Assembly (NCBI RefSeq): GCF_034314085.1
Contig: NZ_JAVIWI010000001.1
Span: 3,720,001 to 3,784,000 of the forward strand
From: Undibacterium sp. 5I1
GTDB taxonomy: Bacteria; Pseudomonadota; Gammaproteobacteria; Burkholderiales; Burkholderiaceae_D
Length of the DNA stretch: 64,000 nt
Reading direction: 5' to 3'
Shown: in pieces, positions 54,229 to 63,776 of the stretch
Layout of the letters: every line of letters starts with the position of its first letter
Position numbering within the stretch: the stretch's first letter is position 1
Made by a program: the position numbers and the translations under genes
The notes under the pieces: model-generated
The model's input: the letters and a program-made list of their open reading frames with translations, nothing else
What the model was told of the DNA's origin: nothing
Database searches by the model: none

Positions 54229-55211
54229 TTCAAAAAGCTATCCATGCGATCGAACATCCATTGCGGGTCATCAAACATAATGAAATGGCGGGCATTATCG
54301 GCCAGTTCAATTTTTGCCTGAGATAATTGTGCATACTGCGATTTAAACGTGTTTTCAATTGCAGAACGCGGCGCATAAGCGCGATACGCAATCCAGGTGC
54401 CAAGTACCAGCGTCGGTGCTTTTATTTTGCTGATATCTTGCCGCATATCTTGCGACATCATTTCGTACATGGCATTAGCAACAGCTGTCTGGTCGGATTT
54501 TTCGCTCCAGCTGATGACTCGCTCCACGTCCGCTGGTTTACTCACCATACTGACCGCAGCTTGCCGCCGCATTGCAGCCCGGCTAGCATCGTCACTGTGC
54601 AGCATACTATTGCGCATATTACTGGCCATTTCTTCTAACTGTGGTGCAGTGACGCTTGGCATTTGTGTGGCGCCGAGTGCTGGCAGAGCGTCCACAATCA
54701 CGACCTTGCCAACCGCAGCCGGATAATCACTAGCTAATTTTAAGGCTAAAAATCCCCCCAAACTATGTCCCACAATCACTGGCTGCTGTAACTTATTAGT
54801 GATGATGTAATTAGCGAGCTGCTCTTCGGCTTGTTTGATCAATGGACCATCGGTTGCTGGTGCGCCGGCAAAGCCTGACAGTGTCAGCACGATACAACGA
54901 TATTGGCTAGAGTAATGCGCGACCGTATCGTCCCAAACTGCACCTGGCGATGCCAGCCCGGGAATCAAAATCATTGGTTTGCCCTCACCAGTAATATTAA
55001 CTTGAAACGCGGATTTACTTGCTTGCTCCGTACTTGTTTTGCTATCTGCCTGATCGGCATATACCGGACTGATAGCGAACGTACTCGTGCATAAACTGAT
55101 GAGCGCGACACCAGCGAGTCTAGCTTTAAGACTGGCTATAATTTTTGCCTTCGGTGACGTGTTTTGTGTTGTAGCAGTTACTGTTGCAGATGATGTCAAA
55201 GTGGTTTTCAT
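54225..55211 (-). CDS. Secreted alpha/beta-hydrolase, first gene of the second LytTR operon
   Basis: 328 residues. A signal-peptide-like hydrophobic stretch (~30-50) is followed by an alpha/beta-hydrolase with GEGKPMILIPGLASPG (oxyanion), VIVGHSLGGFLALK (nucleophile Ser ~150) and the terminal ARHFIMFDDPQWMF (His). The Asp lies after TLVLGT. It is likely an esterase or lipase in the periplasm. It overlaps the kinase gene by 4 nt, so it is co-translated with the two-component system; it may make or remove the signal. Confidence 0.88.
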   Translation of the reverse strand: MKTTLTSSATVTATTQNTSPKAKIIASLKARLAGVALISLCTSTFAISPVYADQADSKTSTEQASKSAFQVNITGEGKPMILIPGLASPGAVWDDTVAHYSSQYRCIVLTLSGFAGAPATDGPLIKQAEEQLANYIITNKLQQPVIVGHSLGGFLALKLASDYPAAVGKVVIVDALPALGATQMPSVTAPQLEEMASNMRNSMLHSDDASRAAMRRQAAVSMVSKPADVERVISWSEKSDQTAVANAMYEMMSQDMRQDISKIKAPTLVLGTWIAYRAYAPRSAIENTFKSQYAQLSQAKIELADNARHFIMFDDPQWMFDRMDSFLK

Positions 55212-55281
55212 GATTTATTTCCTCCAGTGAAATCATCCTAATTTGATCGCTGCACCTACTCCAGCGATTTGGGATGAGTGG

Positions 55282-56211
55282 TCAGCTTTGAGGATGAATG
55301 GTGCGCTTTGTTAGCAAACTCAGCCAACGGTCGCTGCCATCAACATCGCTGATGACGCTGGCGAAATCGGTGACGGTACGGGCGGCTCGTTCTAGCAATT
55401 GGATATCAGCTTCGTGCTGACGGGCGACGTGAGGATCTTCTAAAAATAAAATACGCCGGATTTGTTTATCTAAAACCAGTTCGGCGATTTGTGCATCACC
55501 ACCCAATGGGCCGGATAAAAAAGGTTTGACCCAATTTTCACCGGCTTCTTTGCCTTTGATTTTTTGCGCTAATTGATTCAGTAAGCCGCCTGTAGTACCG
55601 GTGGCATAACGATAGCTAAACTGGTCTAACAGGGCGAAGTGTTTTTCGGCCAAAGTCAGCATACGATTTTTCATCGCGTCATGGGCGATCAAAGCGATCC
55701 CTTCGCCGTCAAACTTAAAACTGGCATTAAGCGAGGTATCAATCGGCTTACCTGTAGCACAGGCTTCTAACTCCAGCCATTCTCTGGCGGCGGCCAGGGT
55801 CGCTAAAAAAGGTTTGCCGTGGATGACGCATTGACGTTTTAGCGCTAATGCTTCTGGAAAAATAGAGGATGGATCGACTGGATCAATCAGATAAATGACA
55901 GCGTCCACCGTACGTGCCGGATCACGATCAACCACGCGCGATACCAGCTTCATCAAACCGCCTTCACGTCCGTAGGGAAAGCGTTCGTATTGTGGGCAAG
56001 AGTCAATCAGACCATGCGTCAGGATGGCATCCAAGGTGCGGCCAACGACAATCATTTCTGGCTGGAGTTGGTGTAGCGCGGACCGTGCGCCACGCAATAA
56101 TTGCACCAAAGCGGAATCAGTGGCGTCTTGATGGCTGCGGTTGGCGATCAAGCCGATACGCATGGGTTTTGCAGAAGTGTTCAGGGTGTTGAATGTACTA
56201 AATGTACTCAT
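55282..56211 (-). CDS. mgsA: Methylglyoxal synthase with duplicated domain
   Basis: 309 residues, about twice normal. The C-terminal half (~170-309) carries a complete MGS active site: IALIAHDAMKN (His19-equivalent), YATGTTGGLL, SGPLGGDAQIAELV (Asp71-equivalent) and LEDPHVARQHEAD (His98 and Asp101-equivalents). The N-terminal half (MRIGLIANRSHQD, IVVGRTLDAIL, VIYLIDPVDPSSIFPEALAL) looks like a degenerate second copy without these residues. It converts dihydroxyacetone phosphate to methylglyoxal. A start at MRIGLIANRS (56163) is also possible. Confidence 0.87.
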   Translation of the reverse strand: MSTFSTFNTLNTSAKPMRIGLIANRSHQDATDSALVQLLRGARSALHQLQPEMIVVGRTLDAILTHGLIDSCPQYERFPYGREGGLMKLVSRVVDRDPARTVDAVIYLIDPVDPSSIFPEALALKRQCVIHGKPFLATLAAAREWLELEACATGKPIDTSLNASFKFDGEGIALIAHDAMKNRMLTLAEKHFALLDQFSYRYATGTTGGLLNQLAQKIKGKEAGENWVKPFLSGPLGGDAQIAELVLDKQIRRILFLEDPHVARQHEADIQLLERAARTVTDFASVISDVDGSDRWLSLLTKRTIHPQS

Positions 56212-56263
56212 GAAGTAGTCCGGAAAATACGTTTAATCTGGATGAAGAACTAGCGTGATTTAA

Positions 56264-56347
56264 ATATACTCCCCATTATTTATTACGAAATATCCGTATT
56301 GTCCAGTAATCTTCTGGACGATTAAAAAATACATACCAGGAGTATAT
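56264..56347 (+). repeat. 84-bp dispersed TIR/hairpin element, copy F
   Basis: ATATACTCCCC left end, ATTGTCCA ... TGGACGAT stem (one mismatch), AGGAGTATAT right end. Confidence 0.88.
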
Positions 56348-56433
56348 TTTAGTTCGTTTTTAAAATGACGCTGTGATCGACGGCAAAACCATAGACAAAA
56401 CCGATCGCCTAAAAGCGGAATTACTTTTTAGTT

Positions 56434-57732
56434 TTACTTTTCTTTAGCGTGATGAAAATGATCCTGCCAAGACAATAGCTGTTCAGCTGGCATAGGCTTG
56501 GCGAAGAAATATCCTTGCACCTGATCGCAGCCCAGCGCCTCTAGTTCAGCCAGCGTTTCTGGTGTCTCTACTCCCTCAGCAACGACGGGCAGACCAAAGT
56601 TATGCGCTAGGTCAATGATGCTTTGTACGATCTGTTTGTCTTGTATGGAATTGCTCATACCATGCACAAACATGCGATCAATTTTTAACTCATCAATGGG
56701 AAAGCGGCGCAAATACGCGAGCGAAGAATAGCCAGTGCCAAAGTCATCTATCGACAAATGGAAGCCGAGTTTTTTCAGCTCAAACAGCAAGTCGGTGCTG
56801 TGTTCAATATCATGAATAAATGCGCTCTCGGTAATCTCTAAACCAATCGCAGAGGCAGGCACATCCCAGACACTTAATACGCGCTGCAAAATTTGTGGCA
56901 ACTGCTCCAGCTCAAGCAGACGTGTGGATAAATTCACCCAAATTAAAATCTCATGGCCGGCGGCTTTCCAATTACAGTACTCACGCATGACCGTATTTAA
57001 TACCTGCAAGGTCAGTGCTTCTATCATGCCGTTGCGCTCTGCCGCATCAATCAAAATATTAGTGGGAACACTACGGGGATGATCGTAAGGCCAACGCACT
57101 AAAGCCTCGATAGACACCATGCGGCGAGTGACTAAATCGACCTTAGGCTGGTACACCACCATCAAGCTGTTAGCGTTCAACACTTCGCCTAGTATTTTGG
57201 GCAAGTCGGCAGCGATGACATCATTGTTATCTTCCGTCGCCGCCATCAAAAATTTGAGATTGGCCGCGTGCGCATGTTTTTGCGTGGTATCTGCGATACG
57301 CAATAAGGCTAGTGCAGAATGTGTGTGCATGGGCGCGCAGGCAATGCCGATGCTGGGCATTAAAAATATGGTGTGCTCATTGACTCGCAACGGCGTGCTG
57401 AGTTCACTTAATAAGCGATGTACCGCGAGGATTGCGAGCGCTTCGGAAGAAAGTTGCGGCAGAATAAACCAGCACTCGTTTTCGTTCACAAAAACGAATT
57501 TATCCTTGCTACGCAGGACAGGATGTACTCTGGCAAAAAATTGTCGTTTGACCTCATCTGCGTATTCGTTAAGTAGCAAAGCGGCAATGCGTTCTGACCG
57601 TTGTAACGACATGACTAATACCGCAACCGAGGAGCTTTCATCAACTAGAGCAATTTCTCTTTGCAATTCTGAGAAAAATTCAGCGACTGAAGCTAACTCT
57701 GGTGAGGACTGGGACAAAGCTGGTAGTGACAT
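56434..57732 (-). CDS. EAL domain c-di-GMP phosphodiesterase
   Basis: 432 residues. Residues 1-175 resemble a GGDEF-like domain without the catalytic GGDEF, and 180-430 form an EAL domain. EALVRWP is intact, as is DDFGTGYSSLAYLRRFPIDELKID and VAEGVETPETLAEL, so it can hydrolyse c-di-GMP. It lies upstream of, and convergent in layout with, the c-di-GMP-linked HD-GYP gene (same strand). No membrane segment. Confidence 0.92.
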   Translation of the reverse strand: MSLPALSQSSPELASVAEFFSELQREIALVDESSSVAVLVMSLQRSERIAALLLNEYADEVKRQFFARVHPVLRSKDKFVFVNENECWFILPQLSSEALAILAVHRLLSELSTPLRVNEHTIFLMPSIGIACAPMHTHSALALLRIADTTQKHAHAANLKFLMAATEDNNDVIAADLPKILGEVLNANSLMVVYQPKVDLVTRRMVSIEALVRWPYDHPRSVPTNILIDAAERNGMIEALTLQVLNTVMREYCNWKAAGHEILIWVNLSTRLLELEQLPQILQRVLSVWDVPASAIGLEITESAFIHDIEHSTDLLFELKKLGFHLSIDDFGTGYSSLAYLRRFPIDELKIDRMFVHGMSNSIQDKQIVQSIIDLAHNFGLPVVAEGVETPETLAELEALGCDQVQGYFFAKPMPAEQLLSWQDHFHHAKEK

Positions 57733-57791
57733 GAATATGCTCTAAAAGTTGGCTACAGGCCTAAGTATCAAGTAAGGATATTATCTGACTC

Positions 57792-57867
57792 ACGCAAAAT
57801 CGTTGCGGCTGCGTTGTAGCTCCTGGCTGTACTAAAGTCGCTACGCTATGTCTGCATAATTTTGCGT
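57792..57867. repeat. Imperfect inverted repeat with ACGCAAAAT/ATTTTGCGT ends
   Basis: Perfect 9-bp end arms enclose a ~58-bp GC-rich centre that is itself partly self-complementary. It sits between the EAL and HD-GYP genes on the minus strand. It could be a terminator-like hairpin or a palindromic dispersed repeat; only one copy was noticed. Confidence 0.5.
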
Positions 57868-57871
57868 AATT

Positions 57872-59608
57872 TCAATTATAAAAATCTTTGCAAGCCAAGC
57901 CATACGCACCATCTGGCAGACCGCGTAAGATTTTCATTTTCTCGTTTTCATCTTGGCTCTCTTGTCTCATCAGGTCGAGCAAGTTTGGCTTTGCCAATAA
58001 ATTTTTATCCGCCGCTGTCAGTAGCAACACTTTTGGTTCTAGCCTGCGGATTTTATTATGCTCTAACACAATCCCGACCTCACCGGACGACAGTTCTATC
58101 ATGCTGCCCACGGGGAAAATCCCAACAGCTTGCACAAACTCCTCTACCAAGGGAGCATGTAATTGTTCTCCGGCTTGCTTGAATAATTCTTTCATTGCAT
58201 CGAAAGCAGAGCGGGTAATGTCATACGGACGTGCTGACGTCATCGCTGCAAAACTGTCGGCAATTGCTGCCATCCTCCCAAAAATACTGATTCCACTACC
58301 AGATAAACCATAGGGATAACCGCTGCCATCCAGACGTTCATGATGTTCGCTAATACCTAGCATGACGTTGGCGATTAGTGGTTCTTTACTTTCCAGGATA
58401 TCAATACTGGCGGCGACGTGGGTGCGCATTAATGTATTTTCGTCGTCAGATAATTTGTCTGGTTTTTTTAGTAAATCCTCAGGCAGTTCTAGCTTACCTA
58501 CATCAAGTAATAAGCCGATCAAACCCAGTTCGGTTAACTGCTGGCGAGAAAATCCCAAATGACGACCCAGCGTCATCATATAAATTGCAACTTTTAAACT
58601 GTGGGTATAAGCGCTGGTGTTTTTTTCATACATGCGCACCAGCCACATTAATGCGGAGGGATTCGCAATGACGCTTTCGCTTAATAACTGTACGGTTGGC
58701 TGGATTTCTTCTAAGGCGATACTGCGGTCATTTTGAATATCGGAGGAAAGCTTTTTTAAGATATCGTCTGCTTGTTTCATACCACTGCGGGCGTAGCGTA
58801 ATTCTTCTTGAATAGGGATTTCGTCGCTATATACAACCAGCGGTATAGAGCTAGGTAAATAGTCGCGTTTCCGCTGGCGCGCGGATAACTTACGAAAATT
58901 CTTGCCGCGCTTATACGTCTTGTTTTGCGATCGTTGCAAGCGCCAATTTTGCCAGCGTTCTACCCAGCTTAACCGGGCAAACATGACATCGCGTGGATAT
59001 AAATCAGTAATCAATTGGGTAAATTGAAAGGTCGAACTTGGGGTCAGTTTGCTGGTGCGCTCAGCTCGATCAATGCTGGCATTTTTGCTACCTGTTTTTT
59101 GTGAGTTATTTCGCTCTTTTGAGGCATAACGTAAATAATAAGGTTTAGGTTGCTTACCGCTACCAGTGCTCTTTTTATTTCTAATGCTGGGTGATTTATC
59201 GGGACGTTTGAACAGGCTATCAAGCCATTCCCAAAAGAACACAAACATACTGTCTGTTTGTGCTTTCTCAATAGGCGTACCGGATGCAACAGTGGTTTTA
59301 CTCAATTGACTTATGATCGTTTTGTTGCTGGCGATTAATTTAGGCGGCTCTGGTTGATTTGCCAATTCATGCACACTATCCCAAGGTAGATGCAATAAAG
59401 ACGATGGCGCACTGCGACTAGGATCAATTACGACCTCGCGCACTAGTGACTGCATAGTAGTCAGATCTAGCGATTCTGTCAGTAAAAACCCTTGCAACAT
59501 AAAAGGTGAATTTACCCAAGGCCGGTCAAGCTCAGAGATAAACATACCTAAGCGTAGATCGTCAATATTGACTCGCAGTGACTGGCTTAATTTTTGTTGT
59601 AAGGTCAC
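57872..59608 (-). CDS. HD-GYP domain protein with HD to LD change
   Basis: 578 residues. The N-terminal ~260 residues are basic and unrecognised. The HD-GYP domain (~315-500) keeps THSLKVA (H336), RTHV (H397), SEHHERLDGSGYP (H422, H423, GYP) and AIADSFAAMTSARPYD. However, the core HD motif reads LLLDVGK at ~366-372 instead of LLHDIGK, so the metal-binding His is Leu368. HD-GYP enzymes hydrolyse c-di-GMP; this one may be a receptor or be inactive. Confidence 0.9.
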   Translation of the reverse strand: MTLQQKLSQSLRVNIDDLRLGMFISELDRPWVNSPFMLQGFLLTESLDLTTMQSLVREVVIDPSRSAPSSLLHLPWDSVHELANQPEPPKLIASNKTIISQLSKTTVASGTPIEKAQTDSMFVFFWEWLDSLFKRPDKSPSIRNKKSTGSGKQPKPYYLRYASKERNNSQKTGSKNASIDRAERTSKLTPSSTFQFTQLITDLYPRDVMFARLSWVERWQNWRLQRSQNKTYKRGKNFRKLSARQRKRDYLPSSIPLVVYSDEIPIQEELRYARSGMKQADDILKKLSSDIQNDRSIALEEIQPTVQLLSESVIANPSALMWLVRMYEKNTSAYTHSLKVAIYMMTLGRHLGFSRQQLTELGLIGLLLDVGKLELPEDLLKKPDKLSDDENTLMRTHVAASIDILESKEPLIANVMLGISEHHERLDGSGYPYGLSGSGISIFGRMAAIADSFAAMTSARPYDITRSAFDAMKELFKQAGEQLHAPLVEEFVQAVGIFPVGSMIELSSGEVGIVLEHNKIRRLEPKVLLLTAADKNLLAKPNLLDLMRQESQDENEKMKILRGLPDGAYGLACKDFYN

Positions 59609-59724
59609 AAAACCGTATTGAGTTAGTTAAATTAAGTAGGATTCAATGAAGCCCATCAGCAAGGTGAACTTATTTTTGTCCATCATAGCGGGACTTAGTT
59701 AAAAAAACTACCGTTGCAAGGTGT

Positions 59725-59752
59725 AAATAAAAATCCCACAACAAAGTGGGAT
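59725..59752 (-). terminator. Terminator downstream of the CocE-like gene
   Basis: Read on the minus strand, ATCCCAC-N6-GTGGGAT is followed by TTTTTATTT. It lies 113 bp after the hydrolase gene's stop. Confidence 0.85.
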
Positions 59753-59864
59753 GTTATTCACAAAAAAAACCTGTTTTAGCCTAAAAAGAGACGCTTTATC
59801 TATTTATAAATCACTCAGCCTAAGTCGATGTCAATAATCACATCAGTCCCAGCGCGGTTAATAA

Positions 59865-61925
59865 CTACTCATCCATCGCAGGCAATATCTGCACCTGCAA
59901 GGCGCTGACTTCTACTTTTGTATGATAAATCTTATGGGTCGCTTTGATAAAGTCACTATCTTTCGCTTCAAAAATATTCGGTACATACGTCTGCGGATTA
60001 CGATCTACAAACGGAAACCAGCTTGACTGCACTTGCACCATGATGCGATGACCACGCTGGAAAGTATGTAGCACATCATTAATACCAAATTTTACTTTAG
60101 TGACCTCATTTGGCACAAACGGCTTGGGACTGGAAAAACTATCTCGGAAACGCGCCCGGAATGGTTCGCCCCGCACCAGAGTTTGTTGCCCGCCACGATT
60201 GATATCGCCTTCTGTTGTCGGCATCTCGGCGGGATTGACATCAATCAGCTTGACCACAAAATCAGCATCGGTACCGGTGGTACTGACAAACAAATCTGCC
60301 GTCAATGGTCCGGCAATCGTGACATCACGTTCCAGCACATCAGTCTGATACGTCACCACGTCTGGGCGACGGGAGGCAAAACGCTGATCCGCCGCCACAT
60401 ATTGATTGCTCCAATTAGTAGAAATCTCAGTGGTGTAAGGCACTGGTTTGGCGGGATCACTGACGTACTCATCAAACTTGGTGTTAGTGCTGGTGCTGGC
60501 GTTTGAAGTTGATGTAGAGCTAGAAGCAGACATCGCCTCGTCAGCAGGTGCTTTAAAACTAAGCTTGCCGTTGGCTTGGAAATACAGCGATTTGCTCTCA
60601 GTATTCTTAGGTGGCCATGCGTCAAAGCTGCGCCAGCGGTTGGCACCGGTTTCAAACATCCATGCTTCGGACAAATTAGGCTTGTCGCCACCCTTTAAAT
60701 GGTATTTAAAAAACGCAAATTCAACGGGCTGATAACTCAGCGCGGTCTTAAAACCAAAGTTAGCGTCACCTATTTTATCGCCATCACCGCGGGTCCAGCC
60801 GCCATGTGTCCATGGACCGATCACGATGCTATTACTGATGCCGGGATTTTGCTTTTCGATAGCTTTATAGGTTTGCAAAGGACCATATAAATCCTCGGTG
60901 TCATACCAGCCACCGACCGTCAGTACCGCAGCTTTAATATTTTTTAAATGCGGTAACAAATTACGGCTTTGCCAGTAGGCGTCGTAATTAGGATGTTGAA
61001 TAATCTCATTCCAATACGGGATTTCATTTTTAAAATATTTAGGATTAGCGTTGGACAACGCACCTAAGTCGATAAAAAACTGGTAGCCGTCTGGCGTGCC
61101 ATAAGAGAATGGTCTGGACTTATTCAGATCGGTCGGCACAGGGCGTGGTTTGCCAAAACCACTAAAAAATCCAAATGCCATCTGTAAGTTGAAAGCGCCA
61201 TTACGATGCATATCATCGCCACGAAACCAGTCTGCAATCGGTGCTTGCGGTGATACTGCTTTTAAGGCCGGGTGCGAATCAATCGCGCCTGCCGAGGTAT
61301 AAAAACCCGGGTAAGAAATACCCCATTGACCGACCTTGCCATTGTTGTTGGGGATGTGTTTGATCAGCCAGTCAATGCTGTCATACGTGTCGGTACTCTC
61401 ATCAAAATCGGTCTTGGTCTTATTCTCTATTTGTGGCCGCATATTGACATAGTCACCTTCTGACATCGTGCTGCCACGCACGTCCTGGAACACAAAAATA
61501 AAACCTTCTTTTTCATATTCTGCTGTGGAGCCCAGGGCTTTTTTATAATTCTCACTGCCATATGGCGCAACTGAATACGGCGTACGTTGCATCAACATGG
61601 GATAGCGCTTGCTGCTGGCATCGTTGGGAATATATACCGCAGTAAACAAGTGTTTGCCGTCACGCATAGGGATGCGATATTCAAATTTGCTGTAGTTTTT
61701 CCGGATGTAATCGCTACGCTGCTTTAGCTGTTCTGCTTTGGTCTGCTCGGCCTTATTGTCAGCTCTGTTATCGGCGTCACCAGGCGCTTGTTCGTTTGTA
61801 TTTGATGCGTAACTACTGAGGTTGGCGGTAGTTGCATAGCTGCTGATATGCGCAGTGCCGATAGTCACAACAGCGCCTATCACAGCGCGCCTCATCAAAA
61901 GCGATACCAATGGTAATTTGCTCAT
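59865..61925 (-). CDS. CocE/NonD family hydrolase (S15-like)
   Basis: 686 residues. A signal-peptide-like N-terminus and an Asn/Lys/Gln-rich linker precede the alpha/beta-hydrolase core. The nucleophile is in GQWGISYPGFYTS (Ser ~200), the acid near VGGWYDTEDLYG, and the His in VIGPWTHGGWTRGDGDK. The C-terminal jelly-roll (~500-680) is typical of X-Pro dipeptidyl peptidase/CocE-NonD proteins (LFVSTTGTDADFVVKLIDV). It is likely a periplasmic peptidase or esterase. Substrate is open. Confidence 0.92.
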   Translation of the reverse strand: MSKLPLVSLLMRRAVIGAVVTIGTAHISSYATTANLSSYASNTNEQAPGDADNRADNKAEQTKAEQLKQRSDYIRKNYSKFEYRIPMRDGKHLFTAVYIPNDASSKRYPMLMQRTPYSVAPYGSENYKKALGSTAEYEKEGFIFVFQDVRGSTMSEGDYVNMRPQIENKTKTDFDESTDTYDSIDWLIKHIPNNNGKVGQWGISYPGFYTSAGAIDSHPALKAVSPQAPIADWFRGDDMHRNGAFNLQMAFGFFSGFGKPRPVPTDLNKSRPFSYGTPDGYQFFIDLGALSNANPKYFKNEIPYWNEIIQHPNYDAYWQSRNLLPHLKNIKAAVLTVGGWYDTEDLYGPLQTYKAIEKQNPGISNSIVIGPWTHGGWTRGDGDKIGDANFGFKTALSYQPVEFAFFKYHLKGGDKPNLSEAWMFETGANRWRSFDAWPPKNTESKSLYFQANGKLSFKAPADEAMSASSSTSTSNASTSTNTKFDEYVSDPAKPVPYTTEISTNWSNQYVAADQRFASRRPDVVTYQTDVLERDVTIAGPLTADLFVSTTGTDADFVVKLIDVNPAEMPTTEGDINRGGQQTLVRGEPFRARFRDSFSSPKPFVPNEVTKVKFGINDVLHTFQRGHRIMVQVQSSWFPFVDRNPQTYVPNIFEAKDSDFIKATHKIYHTKVEVSALQVQILPAMDE

Positions 61926-62067
61926 AGTCTTTTCTTTATTGTGGGTTTTGAGAACAGTTTAGGCAGGCTGAATGGACAAGCTGAACAACTACAAGTTCCC
62001 ATGTGCCAAAACCGTTACAGCATCGTGTTGTTGAATAGTGCGGAATCAAAATCGGGATGTGCGGCTG

Positions 62068-62730
62068 CTACAATTTGTCAGGATCAAAGTCCGGCAATCC
62101 TGGCTCGATCTGACTCAAACTATCCACCCCTTTTGCCTGTGCTAACACCAAGGCCTGACGTGCCCGTTCTAACATTACTTCGGCGCTGTCGCCTTGTGCA
62201 TTGGTCGTAAGCCCTGTGCAAAACGTGATGTTGAGATCAGGCGCAATGCTGTTCCAGTCAACCGCAGCATAGGTTTTTTTTAGGCGGGTAATCGCTTTAA
62301 CGCTTTGGTCTATCCAGGTGGTTGGCATGACGATCGCAAATTCATCTGCATTGGTGCGACCGAAAGAATCCAGCGTACGCAATAGTAATTGCGCCTCATC
62401 GGTTAATTTTCGCAATACCTGGACGGCGACACTACGACCTTGTTTGTCCATGATTGCTTGAAAATTATCCAGCTTGATTAGCGCCACCGTAAAAGTGTGG
62501 CCGGTACGATGCGATCTCGCCAGCTCGTCATTTAACCGGTCAACCAGGGCTGAGCGTTTTAAGGCCCCCGTCAACGGGTCGTGCCGGGTCATGCGCTCCA
62601 GATGCGACAAAACGGTTTCCAGCACGGGCAAAACATCTTCTGTTTCGGCACCGGTTTTCAGGCTGTGGATCGCCTGGGACAATTTAAGTTGGGCATTGCG
62701 GTCGTTGGGGTTGTCAATAGCCATTGGCAT
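62068..62730 (-). CDS. GGDEF-family protein with degenerate GGDEF motif
   Basis: 220 residues. The domain starts at DPLTGALKRSALVDRLNDEL, and VALIKLDNFQAIMDKQGRSVA holds the metal-binding Asp. The active-site loop reads GRTNADEFAIVMP, i.e. NADEF in place of GGDEF, so cyclase activity is doubtful. The N-terminal ~55 residues are helical. It may be a c-di-GMP-linked regulator rather than an enzyme. Located upstream of the CocE gene on the same strand. Confidence 0.87.
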   Translation of the reverse strand: MPMAIDNPNDRNAQLKLSQAIHSLKTGAETEDVLPVLETVLSHLERMTRHDPLTGALKRSALVDRLNDELARSHRTGHTFTVALIKLDNFQAIMDKQGRSVAVQVLRKLTDEAQLLLRTLDSFGRTNADEFAIVMPTTWIDQSVKAITRLKKTYAAVDWNSIAPDLNITFCTGLTTNAQGDSAEVMLERARQALVLAQAKGVDSLSQIEPGLPDFDPDKL

Positions 62731-62835
62731 TCCTGATCTTTACATCTAATTTGGTTTGATGATGTATTTGATTACATGAGTCAGACGATAATAGCCTTAC
62801 TTTACCATTTTGATATTTTCTGTCAGTAATTTTCT

Positions 62836-63756
62836 ATGTCTGCTTTGCCTCTTTTTAATTTTCCGGCCTCGCCCTGTCAGCGACTGGAAAGCCGCTTCTT
62901 CGCCGATCTGGAGGTGTGGATAAAGCGCGATGATTTGCTACATCAGCAAGTCTCAGGCAATAAATTCCGTAAATTGAAGTATCCGCTACAAGCTTTAGCG
63001 GGGCGTTCGCCTTGCCTGGTAACGATGGGTGGCCCTTGGTCAAACCATCTGCATGCGACTGCCCACGCCGCTGCGTTGTTGGGCTGGCGTACGATTGGTT
63101 TAGTCCGTGGCGCCCCAGAAGTGCAGTCGGCAACGCTGGATGATTGTCGCCAACTGGGTATGCACATCGTCTGCGTGACGAGAGAGGAATATCGCCAGTT
63201 GCGCCAGCCAGACGATCGCTGGCGTCAGCATGTGCCAGCGCCATGTTTTGCTGGGGCAGATTATGTCTGGCTGCCAGAAGGCGGCAGTAGCGCGGCAGCT
63301 TTGCATGGCGTAGCAGAACTGGTGGACGAGGCCATTGACCAGACCAGATTCATCCCAGACAGCATCGTACTCGCCTGCGGTACAGGCGCAACCCTGGCGG
63401 GCGTATTGGCAGGGTTGCGCGGACGCAGTCAGGCTGTGGGTATTGCGGTTTTGAAGAGTGCCGACTACCTGCATGCCGATATCTCTCGTCTGCTGCAACA
63501 GGCAAGCTATCCGGCCCACGCCAATTACCAATTACTTACCGGTTACCATCAAGGCGGCTACGGCAAAGCACCGCCAGCGCTGCGCCAGTTTTGTAGCGAA
63601 TTTTCGCAAGAAACTGGCATCGATATTGAACCGGTTTACACCGGAAAAGTATTTTACGCGCTGATGCAAATGGCACAGTCAGGTGAGTGGCGAGGCGGTC
63701 GCCGGGTCTTGGTATTGCACACAGGAGGCTTGCAAGGCGCCCGCGGTTTTGCGTAA
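62836..63756 (+). CDS. D-cysteine desulfhydrase/ACC deaminase-family PLP enzyme
   Basis: 306 residues. The fold-II PLP domain has the catalytic Lys in VSGNKFRKLKYPL (~45) and the GGPWSNHLHATAHAAALLG region, SNH being the PLP-phosphate/substrate site. A Gly-rich phosphate loop (VLACGTGATLAGVLAGLRG) follows. The overall length is a little short for AcdS (~340). D-cysteine desulfhydrase (DcyD) is the better fit; AcdS activity cannot be excluded. It is single. Confidence 0.88.
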   Translation: MSALPLFNFPASPCQRLESRFFADLEVWIKRDDLLHQQVSGNKFRKLKYPLQALAGRSPCLVTMGGPWSNHLHATAHAAALLGWRTIGLVRGAPEVQSATLDDCRQLGMHIVCVTREEYRQLRQPDDRWRQHVPAPCFAGADYVWLPEGGSSAAALHGVAELVDEAIDQTRFIPDSIVLACGTGATLAGVLAGLRGRSQAVGIAVLKSADYLHADISRLLQQASYPAHANYQLLTGYHQGGYGKAPPALRQFCSEFSQETGIDIEPVYTGKVFYALMQMAQSGEWRGGRRVLVLHTGGLQGARGFA

Positions 63757-63776
63757 GTCCTGCAAGTTGTATTTTT

